This document shows positions 33,902 to 43,421 of a stretch of 64,000 nucleotides of DNA, in pieces. Made by a program: the position numbers and the translations under genes. The stretch spans positions 1 to 64,000 of the forward strand of contig NZ_JAPZTZ010000028.1 in the NCBI RefSeq assembly GCF_027532945.1, written 5' to 3'. Numbering within the stretch: the stretch's first letter is position 1; every line of letters starts with the position of its first letter. The DNA is from Phreatobacter sp. (lineage in GTDB: Bacteria; Pseudomonadota; Alphaproteobacteria; Rhizobiales; Phreatobacteraceae). The notes below the pieces were generated by a model that was not told where the DNA came from, ran no database searches, and saw only the letters and a list, made by a program, of their open reading frames with translations.

Positions 33902-34777
33902 TCAGCGGGTCGGGACGGGACGTTCGCCGCGATAATCGTAGAAACCGCGCTGCGACTTGCGGCCGAGCCAGCCGGCCTCGACATATTTCACCAGCAGCGG
34001 GCAGGGGCGGTACTTGGAATCCGCGAGGCCTTCGTAGAGCACCTGCATGACCGACAGGCAGGTGTCGAGGCCGATGAAGTCGGCGAGCTGCAGCGGACCC
34101 ATCGGGTGATTGGCGCCGAGCCGCATGGCGGTGTCGATGGCCTCGACCGAGCCGACGCCCTCGTAGAGCGTGTAGATGGCCTCGTTGATCATCGGCAGCA
34201 GGATGCGGTTGACGATGAAGGCCGGGAAGTCCTCGGCCACCGCGACCGTCTTGCCGAGCTTGGTGCACAGCGCGCGCGCGGACTCGAAGGTGTCGTCCTC
34301 GGTGGCGATGCCGCGGATCAGCTCGACGAGCTGCATGACCGGCACCGGGTTCATGAAGTGGATGCCGATGAAGCGCTCGGGCCGGTCGGTGGTCGAGGCG
34401 AGGCGGGTGATCGAGATCGACGAGGTATTGGTCGCCAGGATCGCGTCCGGCTTCACCACCGGGCAGACCGACTGGAAAATCTTGACCTTGACCTGTTCGT
34501 TCTCGGTGGCGGCCTCGATGACGAGATCGCAATCGCCGAGCTGGGCGACCTGAGGGGCGGCCTCGATGCGCATCAGCGCCTTCTGCCGCTCCTCCTCGCT
34601 GATGAGGTTCTTCGACAGCTGGCGGCTCATATTGCCGTTGATGGTGGCCAGACCCGACTTGATGCGGTCTTCGGAGATGTCGTGCAGGGCCACGTCGATG
34701 CCGGCGAGAGCCGCCACATGCGCGATGCCGTTGCCCATCTGCCCGGCGCCGATCACGCCGATCTTGCGAATGTCCAT
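33902..34777 (-). CDS. hbd: 3-hydroxybutyryl-CoA dehydrogenase
   Basis: A 291-residue NAD(P)-dependent short-chain 3-hydroxyacyl-CoA dehydrogenase that interconverts 3-hydroxybutyryl-CoA and acetoacetyl-CoA. The Rossmann start is KIGVIGAGQMGNGIAHVAAL; the family signature GIHFMNPVPVMQLVELI carries the catalytic histidine, and FPAFIVNRILLPMINEAIY and NHPMGPLQLADFIGLD follow. GGGTGG precedes the ATG. It lies downstream of etfB-etfA on the same strand, a common arrangement, with a 193-base gap. It converges with the diguanylate cyclase gene. Confidence 0.95.
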   Translation of the reverse strand: MDIRKIGVIGAGQMGNGIAHVAALAGIDVALHDISEDRIKSGLATINGNMSRQLSKNLISEEERQKALMRIEAAPQVAQLGDCDLVIEAATENEQVKVKIFQSVCPVVKPDAILATNTSSISITRLASTTDRPERFIGIHFMNPVPVMQLVELIRGIATEDDTFESARALCTKLGKTVAVAEDFPAFIVNRILLPMINEAIYTLYEGVGSVEAIDTAMRLGANHPMGPLQLADFIGLDTCLSVMQVLYEGLADSKYRPCPLLVKYVEAGWLGRKSQRGFYDYRGERPVPTR

Positions 34778-34935
34778 GGTTCCACCCGGTGCACGGCCCG
34801 GGCGTGTGCCGGGCAGCGGTGCGATCTAAACGAACTGGCGGACATCTCTACGACGGTCTCGCCGCCGACGCCATCCCGATTGCCGGGAGGCCGCCCGCCG
34901 GGCGGCGATCGCCCATGCGCATCGCCAGACGGCAC

Positions 34936-34957
34936 GGGCGGGGATCACTCCCCGCCC
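34936..34957 (-). terminator. GC-rich hairpin after etfA
   Basis: GGGCGGGG at 34936-34943 pairs perfectly with CCCCGCCC at 34950-34957 around a 6-base loop, 13 bases past the etfA stop. There is no U-tract on the minus strand, so it may be an RNA-stabilising or Rho-assisted 3' end rather than a classical terminator. Confidence 0.4.
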
Positions 34958-34970
34958 GCCGCGATCGGCC

Positions 34971-35906
34971 TTACTTGCCGAGCTCTTTCTCGAGCTCGGG
35001 GAGCAGCGTGAAGAGGTCGCCCACCAGGCCGTAGTCGGCGACCTGGAAGATCGGCGCCTCCTCGTCCTTGTTGATGGCGACGATGACCTTGGAGTCCTTC
35101 ATGCCGGCGAGATGCTGGATGGCGCCGGAGATGCCCACGGCGATGTAGAGCTCGGGGGCTACCACCTTGCCGGTCTGGCCGACCTGCCAGTCGTTCGGCG
35201 CATAGCCGGCGTCCACCGCGGCGCGCGAGGCGCCCATGGCGGCACCGAGCTTGTCGGCGACGGGCTCGATGACCTTGGCGAAGGCCTCCTTCGAGCCGAG
35301 CGCGCGACCGCCGGAAATGATGATCTTGGCAGCGCCCAGCTCGGGACGGTCGGACTTGACGATCTCCTCGCCGACGAAGGTCGAGACGCCCGGATCGGCC
35401 ACGGCGGCGACCGCCTCGACCGGGGCCGAGCCGCCCGTGCCGGCCGCCTGGAAGGAGGCGGTGCGGACGGTGATGACCTTCTTGGCGTCGGTCGACTGGA
35501 CGGTCTGCAGCGCGTTGCCGGCATAGATCGGCCGCTCGAACGTGTCGGGCGCGATGACCTTGATGATGTCGGAGATCTGCATGACGTCGAGCAGGGCCGC
35601 GACGCGCGGCATGACGTTCTTGCCGTTGGCGGTGGAGGGCGCGACGATCGCGTCATAGCCGCCGGCGATCGAGACGATCAGGGCGGCGGTCGGCTCGGCC
35701 AGCAGGTTGGCATAGGCGGCGCTGTCGGCGACCAGCACCTTGGCGACGCCGGCGAGCTTGGAGGCAGCCTCGGCAGCCGGGCCGCAGCCCGTGCCCGCGA
35801 CGAGGACGGTGACCGGCGCGCCGAGGGCGACGGCAGCGGTCAGCGCCTTCAGCGTCGGATCCTTCAGCGAGGCATTGTCGTGTTCGGCGAGAAGGAGCGT
35901 GGCCAT
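34971..35906 (-). CDS. etfA: Electron transfer flavoprotein alpha subunit
   Basis: A 311-residue FAD-binding subunit that passes electrons from acyl-CoA dehydrogenases to ETF-quinone oxidoreductase. The C-terminal FAD domain shows [35 protein letters not shown] and [20 protein letters not shown], all typical. Its ATG shares one base with the etfB stop (TGATG), so the two are translationally coupled. It supports the acyl-CoA dehydrogenases found elsewhere in this window. Confidence 0.97.
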   Translation of the reverse strand: MATLLLAEHDNASLKDPTLKALTAAVALGAPVTVLVAGTGCGPAAEAASKLAGVAKVLVADSAAYANLLAEPTAALIVSIAGGYDAIVAPSTANGKNVMPRVAALLDVMQISDIIKVIAPDTFERPIYAGNALQTVQSTDAKKVITVRTASFQAAGTGGSAPVEAVAAVADPGVSTFVGEEIVKSDRPELGAAKIIISGGRALGSKEAFAKVIEPVADKLGAAMGASRAAVDAGYAPNDWQVGQTGKVVAPELYIAVGISGAIQHLAGMKDSKVIVAINKDEEAPIFQVADYGLVGDLFTLLPELEKELGK

Positions 35907-36655
35907 CAGAGCACCCCGGCTTCGTTCTTGAGCTTGGCGACGAGTTCGGCGACCGAACCCACCTTGACGCCGGCCTTGCGGCCACCCGGCTCGGTGGTCT
36001 TCAGCACCTTGAGCCGCGGGGCGACGTCGACGCCATAGGTGTCGGGCGCCTTCTCGTCGATCGGCTTCTTCTTCGCCTTCATGATGTTCGGCAGCGAGGC
36101 ATAGCGCGGCTCGTTGAGCCGCAGGTCCGTCGTGACGATGGCAGGCGTCTTCAGCTTGACCGTCTGCAGGCCGCCGTCGACCTCGCGGGTCACCGAGACG
36201 GCGTCGCCGGCAACCTCGACCTTGGAGGCGAAGGTGCCCTGCGGCCAGCCGAGCAGGGCGGCCAGCATCTGGCCGGTCTGGTTGCTGTCGTCGTCAATGG
36301 CCTGCTTGCCGAGGATGACGAGGCCGGGGGCTTCCTCAGCCACCACGCCCTTGAGGATCTTGGCGACGGCCAGCGGCTCGACGGTGGCGTCGGTCTTGAC
36401 GTGGATGCCGCGGTCGGCGCCCATGGCAAGAGCGGTGCGGATGGTCTCGGCGGCGCCCTGCGGGCCGATGGAGACGACGACGATCTCGGTCGCGGCGCCC
36501 TTCTCCTTCAGGCGGATGGCCTCCTCGACGGCAATCTCGTCGAAGGGGTTCATCGACATCTTCACGTTGGCGAGTTCGACCCCGGAGCCGTCGGGCTTCA
36601 CGCGGATCTTGACGTTGTAGTCCACCACCCGCTTCACGGGCACCAGAATCTTCAT
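35906..36655 (-). CDS. etfB: Electron transfer flavoprotein beta subunit
   Basis: A 249-residue AMP-binding partner of EtfA. The N-terminus [20 protein letters not shown] and the segment [20 protein letters not shown] are characteristic, as is the recognition-loop region ATFASKVEV-like sequence that follows (TFASKVEV). It is the first gene of the etfB-etfA pair, behind a good promoter at 36728-36756. Confidence 0.97.
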   Translation of the reverse strand: MKILVPVKRVVDYNVKIRVKPDGSGVELANVKMSMNPFDEIAVEEAIRLKEKGAATEIVVVSIGPQGAAETIRTALAMGADRGIHVKTDATVEPLAVAKILKGVVAEEAPGLVILGKQAIDDDSNQTGQMLAALLGWPQGTFASKVEVAGDAVSVTREVDGGLQTVKLKTPAIVTTDLRLNEPRYASLPNIMKAKKKPIDEKAPDTYGVDVAPRLKVLKTTEPGGRKAGVKVGSVAELVAKLKNEAGVL

Positions 36656-36727
36656 CGTGTCCCTCCCCGCACGGACGATTTTCCGCGCGGATAATCGGTT
36701 CCAAGAGGTCGTTTCGACCGGGCGCGC

Positions 36728-36756
36728 ACCCTAGAAGCGGCCCATGAGGGTGTCAA
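36728..36756 (-). promoter_or_regulatory. Sigma-70-type promoter for etfBA
   Basis: On the minus strand TTGACA (36756-36751) and TAGGGT (36733-36728) are separated by exactly 17 bases. The expected start near 36721 gives a leader of about 65 nucleotides ending in GGGGAGGGACACG before the etfB ATG at 36655. Confidence 0.65.
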
Positions 36757-36823
36757 CGAAACCACCTCGGCGCCGCCATAGGGCCTTCGGGTGATGCAGC
36801 GCAACACGAACCGCGGTGATGGC

Positions 36824-37636
36824 TCACACTGCCAGCGTCGCCACCACCGGCACGTGGTCGGAAGGCCGGTCCCAGCCGCGGGCGTCGCGCAGCACTTTCA
36901 CCTGCCGCATCGCCGGGGCAAGGGCCGGGCTCAGCCAGACATGGTCGAGGCGGCGGCCCTTGTCGGCGGCGTCCCAGTCGGGCGAGCGGTAGCTCCACCA
37001 CGTGTAGAGCTTCTGCGGCTCGGGGGTGAGGGTGCGCATCATGTCGACCCAGCCGCCGGCGGTGGCGACCTCGGTGAGGCGGCGGCGCTCCAGCGGCGTG
37101 TGCGAGACGACCTTGGCGAGTTGCTTCGAGCTCCAGACGTCGTGCTCCAACGGGGCGATGTTGAGGTCGCCGACGAGGACGGCCTTCGAGGCGCCGCCGC
37201 CGACGCGCAGGGCGTCCCAGGCCTCCATCTCGTCGAGGAAGCCGAGCTTGTGGGCGAATTTCTCGTTGATGGCGGGATCCGGTTCGTCGCCGCCGGCGGG
37301 GACATAGAAATTGTGGATGCGGGTGCCGGCGCCCGGACCCTCGGCGAGCGTCACGGCGATGTGGCGGGCATCGTTCTTGTCGCAGAAGGCGCGGCGATCG
37401 ATGTCCTTGAGGGCGAAGCGGGAGAAGACGGCGACGCCGTGATAGCCCTTCTGGCCATGGATGGCGGTGTGCTCGTAGCCCATGCGCTTGACGTCGGCGA
37501 GCGGGAACTGGCCGTCGATGCACTTGGTCTCCTGCAGGCAGAGCACGTCCGGCTGGTGTTCGGCGACGAAGCGGGCGACCGTCTCGATGCGCAGGCGCAC
37601 GGAATTGATGTTCCAGGTGGCGATGGTCAGCGTCAT
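36824..37636 (-). CDS. xthA: Exodeoxyribonuclease III
   Basis: A 270-residue AP endonuclease and 3'-5' exonuclease for base-excision repair. It has IATWNINSVRLR at the start, LCLQETKC with the metal-binding glutamate, AVLVGDLNIAPLEHDVW, and the terminal RPSDHVPV with the catalytic histidine. The ATG at 37636 is the only start that fits the family; the frame runs further upstream but without similarity. It is divergent from the small membrane-protein gene and xerD. Confidence 0.95.
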   Translation of the reverse strand: MTLTIATWNINSVRLRIETVARFVAEHQPDVLCLQETKCIDGQFPLADVKRMGYEHTAIHGQKGYHGVAVFSRFALKDIDRRAFCDKNDARHIAVTLAEGPGAGTRIHNFYVPAGGDEPDPAINEKFAHKLGFLDEMEAWDALRVGGGASKAVLVGDLNIAPLEHDVWSSKQLAKVVSHTPLERRRLTEVATAGGWVDMMRTLTPEPQKLYTWWSYRSPDWDAADKGRRLDHVWLSPALAPAMRQVKVLRDARGWDRPSDHVPVVATLAV

Positions 37637-37834
37637 GGTGTCGGTCCGGCCTCGTTCGGCGCGCACCATAGAAGCCGCGCCGGTGCCGGGATAGCTGCGC
37701 AAGGGGCGCTGTCCACCCGTTTCCGTCCGCTGCTGCCAAAGTTGGCTGCTGCCATGACGTGTGGAGCAGCGCCGCCACCTCTTGTCCGACGCGGGCTTTG
37801 ATGGTCCAAGGGAGCCCGAGAGGGCGCTCCCGTC

Positions 37835-37984
37835 ATGCCGACGCTGTTCCGTTTCATCACCATCCTGCTTGTGCTCGCCGGCCTCGGCTTTTCCGGCATG
37901 CTGGCGCTCGCCTATCTGGTCGACCCGGAGCCGCGCGAGATGAGCGTGCAGGTGCCGCCAGCCCGCCTCCAGCCGCGCCGCTAA
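37835..37984 (+). CDS. Conserved small single-pass membrane protein
   Basis: A 49-residue protein with one hydrophobic segment (residues 6-27, FRFITILLVLAGLGFSGMLA) and the tail DPEPREMSVQVPPARLQPRR. The PxPREM..VPP pattern is one I recognise from short uncharacterised proteins of Rhizobiales, often beside xerD. It ends five bases before the xerD start, so the two are probably cotranscribed. Function unknown. Confidence 0.65.
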   Translation: MPTLFRFITILLVLAGLGFSGMLALAYLVDPEPREMSVQVPPARLQPRR

Positions 37985-37988
37985 GGCC

Positions 37989-38912
37989 ATGGCCGGCGAG
38001 GTCGACCTCTTCCTCGACATGATGGCGGCAGAACGCGGCGCCGCCCGCAACACGCTCGAGGCCTATCGCCGGGACCTCGAGGATTATGACGGCTTCCTCG
38101 CGGCCGCGGGCGCGACGGCCAAGACGGTCACCACCGCGACCATCCGCGACTATCTCGCGGACTGTCGGGGACGGGGTCTCCAGACCGCCTCGGTCGCCCG
38201 CCGGCTCTCGGCGGTCCGGCAGTTCCATCGCTTCCTCTATGGCGAGGGCATCAGCACCGAGGATCCGGCGGCGGTGCTGGAGGGGCCGAAGCGCGGCCGG
38301 CCGCTGCCGAAGACGCTGGGGATGCAGGAGGTGGAAAAGCTCCTCGCCGTCTCCCGCGAGGGCATCGATGACGCCGCCCGCCCGGTCGGCGAGCGCCTCA
38401 GGGCCGCGCGGCTCGCCTGCCTGCTCGAACTCCTCTACGCCACGGGCCTGCGCGTCTCCGAGCTCATCGCCCTGCCGGTGGCGGCGGCGCGGCGCGACCA
38501 GCGCTTCCTCGTGGTGCGCGGCAAGGGCAACAAGGAGCGCATCGTGCCGCTCAATGCCGCGGCGACGGAGGCCATGGCGACCTATCTTGCCCTGCGGGAG
38601 GCGGCCGGCCTCGGTCCGTCGAAATGGCTGTTTCCCTCCTCCGGCGAGAGCGGCCACCTGACGCGCCAGCATGTCGGCCGGGAATTGAAGGCCATCGCCG
38701 GGGCGGCCGGCCTGCCGGCGGCCAAGGTCTCGCCGCACGTGCTGCGCCACGCCTTTGCCAGCCATCTGCTGCAGAACGGCGCGGACTTAAGGGCCGTGCA
38801 GCAACTTCTCGGCCATGCCGACATTGCGACGACACAGATCTACACCCATGTGCTGGACGAGCGGCTGAAGAGCCTCGTGCGCGACCTTCATCCGCTCTCG
38901 GGCGAGGACTAG
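37989..38912 (+). CDS. xerD: Site-specific tyrosine recombinase XerD
   Basis: A 307-residue recombinase that resolves chromosome dimers at dif with XerC and FtsK. The N-terminal SAM-like core-binding domain has AARNTLEAYRRDL. All catalytic residues are present: Arg155 in ATGLRVSEL, lysine in GKGNKER near 182, His250 and Arg253 in PHVLRHAFASH, His276 in LLGHADI, and the nucleophile Tyr285 in TTQIYTHV. The GMQEVEKLL region favours XerD over XerC. No transfer signs; this is the housekeeping copy. Confidence 0.95.
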   Translation: MAGEVDLFLDMMAAERGAARNTLEAYRRDLEDYDGFLAAAGATAKTVTTATIRDYLADCRGRGLQTASVARRLSAVRQFHRFLYGEGISTEDPAAVLEGPKRGRPLPKTLGMQEVEKLLAVSREGIDDAARPVGERLRAARLACLLELLYATGLRVSELIALPVAAARRDQRFLVVRGKGNKERIVPLNAAATEAMATYLALREAAGLGPSKWLFPSSGESGHLTRQHVGRELKAIAGAAGLPAAKVSPHVLRHAFASHLLQNGADLRAVQQLLGHADIATTQIYTHVLDERLKSLVRDLHPLSGED

Positions 38913-39035
38913 GCGGTCCTCCGTCCTTGACTTGCCCCGTCCTGACGGGCATGTCGTCGCGCTTCATCGGGCCCTCCGGGGCCGTCCCCGGCCCTCACCG
39001 GCCGATGCACACGGGTTGTGGGCCGCACCTTGCCG

Positions 39036-39989
39036 ATGCGCAGCTACCTCGATTTCGAAAAGCCGATCGCCGAGCTCGAATCCAAGGTCGAGGAGCTGCG
39101 CGAAGTCGCCGCCCGCGACGGCGGCGTCTCCATCACCGACGAGGTGACGCGGCTCGAGCAGAAGGCCGACCAGGCGCTGAAGGACCTCTATGCTGGGCTT
39201 ACCCCCTGGCAGAAGACGCTCGTCGCCCGCCATCCCGGCCGCCCGCACACGCTCGACTACATCGCCTCCCTGCTGGAGGACTTCACCCCGCTCGCCGGCG
39301 ACCGCGTCTTCGGCGAGGACGAGGCCATTGTCGGCGGCTTCGGCCGGTTCCGCGGCCAGAGCGTCTGTTTCATGGGCCATGAGCGCGGCGACACGACCGA
39401 GACCCGCATCCGGCACAATTTCGGCATGGCTCGCCCCGAGGGCTACCGCAAGGCGGTGCGCCTGATGGAGACCGCCGAGCGCTTCGGCATCCCCGTCATC
39501 TCCCTTGTCGACACGGCCGGTGCCTATCCCGGCATCGGCGCAGAGGAGCGCGGCCAGGCCGAGGCCATCGCCCGCTCCACCGATTGCGGCCTCCGGCTGG
39601 GCGTGCCGAACATTGCCATCGTCATCGGCGAGGGCGGCTCGGGCGGCGCCATCGCCATTGCCACCGCCAACAAGGTGATGATGCTGGAACACGCCATCTA
39701 CAGCGTCATCTCGCCGGAGGGCGCCGCCTCGATCCTGTGGCGCGACACGTCGAAGGCGCAGGAAGCGGCCACCAACATGAAGATCACCGCGCAGGACCTG
39801 ATGCGGTTCGGCGTGATCGACCAGATCATTCAGGAACCGGTGGGCGGCGCCCATCGCCAGCCGGAGGTCGCCATCACCCGCGTGGGCGATGCGATCGAAC
39901 AGGCGCTCGGCGCGCTGGCCGGCCAGTCGCCTGAGGACATCCGCCGCCTGCGTCGCGAGAAATTCCTCGCCATCGGCCGGTCCCTCTGA
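39036..39989 (+). CDS. accA: Acetyl-CoA carboxylase carboxyltransferase subunit alpha
   Basis: The alpha half of the carboxyltransferase that moves CO2 from biotin to acetyl-CoA in fatty-acid synthesis. Motifs are MRSYLDFEKPIAELESKVEE at the start, FMGHERGDTTETRIRHNFGM, SLVDTAGAYPGIGAEERGQA and IVIGEGGSGGAIAI. The ATG at 39036 is preferred over a GTG 18 bases upstream. It follows xerD at a distance of 123 bases. 317 residues, normal length. Confidence 0.96.
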   Translation: MRSYLDFEKPIAELESKVEELREVAARDGGVSITDEVTRLEQKADQALKDLYAGLTPWQKTLVARHPGRPHTLDYIASLLEDFTPLAGDRVFGEDEAIVGGFGRFRGQSVCFMGHERGDTTETRIRHNFGMARPEGYRKAVRLMETAERFGIPVISLVDTAGAYPGIGAEERGQAEAIARSTDCGLRLGVPNIAIVIGEGGSGGAIAIATANKVMMLEHAIYSVISPEGAASILWRDTSKAQEAATNMKITAQDLMRFGVIDQIIQEPVGGAHRQPEVAITRVGDAIEQALGALAGQSPEDIRRLRREKFLAIGRSL

Positions 39990-40187
39990 GGCATGGCGAC
40001 GCGGGCCGGGGCGCTCGCGCCTTGGTTCGGCCACCTTCCTTGCCGCATCTTCGCCCATCCGTGACGGGACGGGGAATTCGTTAACCCTCGGTCACGTTTT
40101 CGGCTGCTTGCAGTAACCGCGGGTTGACGCTATCGGTCGCTTTCAAGGGTCCGTTAAGGATCCACGGCGCCAAGCTGAACCGTTCGC

Positions 40188-40212
40188 GGGGCCTTTTTTC
40201 GACGCCCCTTTT
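40188..40212 (+). terminator. Weak terminator-like hairpin between accA and the L,D-transpeptidase gene
   Basis: GGGGC at 40188-40192 pairs with GCCCC at 40204-40208 around an 11-base T-rich loop, followed by TTTT. The stem is short, so this is only a possible terminator for accA. It ends 13 bases before the proposed start of the next gene. Confidence 0.3.
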
Positions 40213-40225
40213 CGGGAGCAGAGCA

Positions 40226-41938
40226 TTGCATCAGTCGGCCGGTGATCACACGAAGGCAGCTGTCCGGCACGGCCGGACCCGCGGCTGGCGGGTCGTCGCG
40301 CTCGTCTCGATGGCCGCCCTGCTCGCCGCCTGCCAGGGCGAAACCGTCTCCCGCAACGACCCGAACCGCGGCAACCGCCCGCTGGCGCAGACCGTGGTGG
40401 AAGAGCTGAACGTGAAGGGCATGACGCGCACTTCGCCGGTGCTCATGCGCATCTTCAAGGAAGAGGCCGAGCTCGAGGTCTGGAAGCGCGACGCCACCGG
40501 CCGCTACGCGCTCTTCAAGACCTATCCGATCTGCAACTATTCCGGTGATCTCGGACCGAAGGTCCGTGAGGGCGACCGTCAGTCGCCCGAGGGCTTCTAC
40601 CAGATCAATATGGGCCTGATGAACCCGCGGTCGTCCTACTACCTCGCGTTCAATATGGGCTTCCCCAACCAGTTCGACCGGTCCTACGGCCGCACCGGCT
40701 CGCACCTCATGGTGCACGGCGACTGCTCGTCGCGCGGCTGCTACGCCATGACCGACGAGGCCATCGCCGAGGTCTATGCGCTGGCCCGCGAGGCGCTTCA
40801 GGCCGGCCAGGACTCTTTCCAGGTGCAGGCCTATCCGTTCCGCATGACGCCGCGGAACCTCGCCCGCCACCGCAACAATCCAAACATGGCCTTCTGGAAG
40901 AATCTCAAGGAAGGCTACGACCATTTCGAGGTCACCCGGCAGGAGCCGCAGGTCGATGTCTGCGAGCGCCGCTACGTGTTCAACGCCGTCTCGCCGCAGT
41001 CGGTGCTGGCGCAGGCCGGCGGCACGGGCGAGACGCGGGAGATGATCGCCGCCAACGATCCGTGGGCCGGCACTCGCAGCGCGGGCACGTCGCGCGCCAA
41101 TGTCTCGACCTCGGCTGCGCCGCGGACCCCCGTTCCGACCTCCGTCAACCAGCCGGTCACCACCATGGCGCCGGTCACGCGCGAGGCCCCGGCCCGCAAC
41201 CTGCGCACGCGCTTCACTGCCGTCGGTGATGACACGTCGGCGCCGCGTCCGAACTTCCAGGCAGCCTCTGCCTGCCCGGCCTATGTGGTCCCGGCGCCGA
41301 TCCGCCAGGCGGTTGCGGCGAAGAATGCCCGCGACATGGCCCAGATGGCGGCGCTCTCGCGCGAGGTCACCGCGGCTCCGGCGCGTTCCGGCATTGACGG
41401 CGGTACCCACCGCACCTTCGCCTCGCGCTTCACCGATCGGCAAATCCGCGTCGGCTCGTCCGAGCCGACCTTCTCGCTGGCGAGCCAGCAGAGCGAGCCG
41501 GTGACCCTGGTCTCGGCCAGGGCCTCCACGCCGGCCGCTGCGCCGACCGCAACGGCTCCGGCCCTTGCCGCCGCCGCCTCGACCCCCGTTGCCACCGCTC
41601 CGGCCCTCGCCTCCGCGTCCTCGACTCCCGTCACCTTGCCGGCGGCAGCCGCGCCGCAGCAGGGCGTTCCGGCCCTCGAGGCCTCGGTCGCCAGCGCCAT
41701 CACCGCGCCGGTGCCGGTGCCCTCGCCGCTGCGCACCAGCGTTGCCGCCCGCTCCAGCGGGCCGGTCCAGGCGCCGACGGTCTCTGCCTTCGCGCCGGAA
41801 CCGGCGCCCGCTCCCGCGCCGCAGGGCAACTGGCTGTCGCGCACCATGGGGTCCATCGGTCTCGGTCAGGCCCAGGGTCAGACGCCGGCGCCCTCCGACG
41901 CACCGCAGGTGGCCAACCAGGGCGGCGCCCGCAACTGA
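40226..41938 (+). CDS. Lipoprotein murein L,D-transpeptidase (YafK/YkuD type) with long low-complexity tail
   Basis: A cell-envelope enzyme of 570 residues from a TTG start at 40226, which has GGGAGC at good spacing. The N-terminus is basic, then hydrophobic, with lipobox LLAAC and lipidated Cys36. The catalytic domain at roughly 70-275 has SHLMVHGDCSSRGCYAM with His164 and nucleophile Cys172, matching the YafK-like L,D-transpeptidase pattern. From about residue 275 the protein is rich in Ala, Pro, Thr and Ser with imperfect TAPALA/STPV repeats, about 290 residues absent from E. coli YafK. It probably works on peptidoglycan cross-links or lipoprotein attachment; the tail may span the wall. 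Confidence 0.85.
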   Translation: MHQSAGDHTKAAVRHGRTRGWRVVALVSMAALLAACQGETVSRNDPNRGNRPLAQTVVEELNVKGMTRTSPVLMRIFKEEAELEVWKRDATGRYALFKTYPICNYSGDLGPKVREGDRQSPEGFYQINMGLMNPRSSYYLAFNMGFPNQFDRSYGRTGSHLMVHGDCSSRGCYAMTDEAIAEVYALAREALQAGQDSFQVQAYPFRMTPRNLARHRNNPNMAFWKNLKEGYDHFEVTRQEPQVDVCERRYVFNAVSPQSVLAQAGGTGETREMIAANDPWAGTRSAGTSRANVSTSAAPRTPVPTSVNQPVTTMAPVTREAPARNLRTRFTAVGDDTSAPRPNFQAASACPAYVVPAPIRQAVAAKNARDMAQMAALSREVTAAPARSGIDGGTHRTFASRFTDRQIRVGSSEPTFSLASQQSEPVTLVSARASTPAAAPTATAPALAAAASTPVATAPALASASSTPVTLPAAAAPQQGVPALEASVASAITAPVPVPSPLRTSVAARSSGPVQAPTVSAFAPEPAPAPAPQGNWLSRTMGSIGLGQAQGQTPAPSDAPQVANQGGARN

Positions 41939-41949
41939 TCGGGGGCGCG

Positions 41950-42489
41950 TCAGGCGGCGAGCGGATAGCTCTCCTCGACCAGGTAGGGCCCGCCGCCGAC
42001 CGATTCCTTCGACGAGAACAGCACGAAGCTCGGCACGATGAAGGTGCGGCTGAGGAACAGGCCGCGCAGTGCGAGCCAGTCCGCCGCCGTGCGGGCGGTG
42101 GTGTCGCGGCCGAGCCGGGCCAGCGTGATGTGCGGAATGAACTTGCGCGTCTCGGGGGCGAGGCCGACGCGGCGCATGATGCGCTCATGTTCGGCCTGCA
42201 GCTCCATCAGCGGCTGGGTCTGCTTCACCGCCACGAAAAGCGAGCGCGGTCTGTCGCCGCCGAAGGCACCGAGCCCGGTCAGTGTCACCTCGATGGCGCG
42301 CCTGCGGACCGCATAGAGCAGGTCGGCGATCTCGTTGGCCGTGCGGTCATCGACGTCGCCGACAAAGCGGAGGGTGAGGTGGTAGTCTTCGGGCTCGATC
42401 CAGCGCGCCCCGAGCAACCCGCCGCGCAATCTCGCAAGATCATCGCCAATGGCCTCGGGCACTTCGAGACCGGTGAAGATGCGCGGCAT
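41950..42489 (-). CDS. thpR: RNA 2',3'-cyclic phosphodiesterase
   Basis: A 179-residue 2H phosphoesterase (LigT-like). Both catalytic motifs are present: HLTL at 37-40 and HITL at 120-123. It starts MPRIFTGLEVPEAIGDDL with GGGAGGT upstream of the ATG at 42489. In vitro such enzymes open 2',3'-cyclic phosphates at RNA ends. It converges with the transpeptidase gene. Confidence 0.92.
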   Translation of the reverse strand: MPRIFTGLEVPEAIGDDLARLRGGLLGARWIEPEDYHLTLRFVGDVDDRTANEIADLLYAVRRRAIEVTLTGLGAFGGDRPRSLFVAVKQTQPLMELQAEHERIMRRVGLAPETRKFIPHITLARLGRDTTARTAADWLALRGLFLSRTFIVPSFVLFSSKESVGGGPYLVEESYPLAA

Positions 42490-42638
42490 GGCGACCTCCC
42501 TGCGCTCGGCATGGGGCCCTGCCGGGCCACCGTGCCAGGCCCTGCGCTCCGCATCTCCGCGAATCGCAGCCTTCAAGCCGATCGTGACGCTGGCCGCAGC
42601 CGATGTCACGCCGGTGACATGCGCGCCCTCCGACCGGA

Positions 42639-43421
42639 TCAGGCGACCTTCAGGGCCGTCCAGTGGTCGAGGAAGGCGTCAAGCCAGAGACGAACGCCGG
42701 GGTCATAGAGGTAGCGTCCGTCGAAATGGTCCTGCCGCGGCCGCGCATTGGGCGAGGCCATGCGTTCATGCGCGCGCGTCGTCCAGCGGTTCATCATCCA
42801 GTGCGTCACCTCGGGGTGGAACTGGATGCCGTAGGCGCAGCGGCCGACGCGGATCGCCTGGTTGGCGAAGGTGTCGCCGGTGGCGAGCAATTCGGCCCCT
42901 GCCGGCACCTCGAAGCCCTCCCGATGCCACTGGTAGACGTGGTCGGGCCAGGGAAGCTCCTTGCAGGCCGTCTCGCTCGGATAGAGCGGGTAGTAGCCGA
43001 CCTCGACATGACCCTCGGGGTGGAAACCGACCTTTGCGCCGAGATGGCGCGCCAGCATCTGGGCGCCGAGGCAGATGCCGAGATAGGGCAACTCATCCTT
43101 GAGGGCGAGGCCGATCCAGTCGGTCTCCGCCTTGACGAAATCGTCGGGGTCGTTGGCGCTCATCGGCCCGCCGAAGATCACCGCACCGGCATAGGGGGCG
43201 GTGTCGATGGGAAGCGGATCGCCGAAGCGGGGACGGCGCACATCGAGGCGGAAACCGCGCTCCTGCAGCAGGCGCCCGACGCGACCGGGCGTCGAATGCT
43301 CTTGGTGGAGGATGATGAGGATATCCTTGGGGCGCGAAGAGCGCGGTTGCCGGCGCCGGACGAGGGGCGTCGCCGGTCCGGAGATCCTCGCGTCGGATCG
43401 CATCAGGGCGCGGACGGACAT
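42639..43421 (-). CDS. Class I glutamine amidotransferase-like protein
   Basis: A 260-residue stand-alone glutaminase domain of the GMP-synthase-like group. The triad is complete: Cys117 in LGICLGAQML, His202 and Glu204 in IQFHPEVT. GAVIFGGPMSAND and HVYQWHREGFEVPAGAELLA are typical of the subgroup. The first 30 residues are basic and unlike the family, so the true start could lie downstream, although no better start with a ribosome-binding site is seen. The amide acceptor is unknown. Confidence 0.88.
   Translation of the reverse strand: MSVRALMRSDARISGPATPLVRRRQPRSSRPKDILIILHQEHSTPGRVGRLLQERGFRLDVRRPRFGDPLPIDTAPYAGAVIFGGPMSANDPDDFVKAETDWIGLALKDELPYLGICLGAQMLARHLGAKVGFHPEGHVEVGYYPLYPSETACKELPWPDHVYQWHREGFEVPAGAELLATGDTFANQAIRVGRCAYGIQFHPEVTHWMMNRWTTRAHERMASPNARPRQDHFDGRYLYDPGVRLWLDAFLDHWTALKVA

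Noticed and set aside
37989-38912. xerD as an integrase of a mobile element
   Set aside because: Sequence and neighbours (accA, conserved small gene) fit the housekeeping XerD; no att repeats, tRNA or cargo genes are seen.
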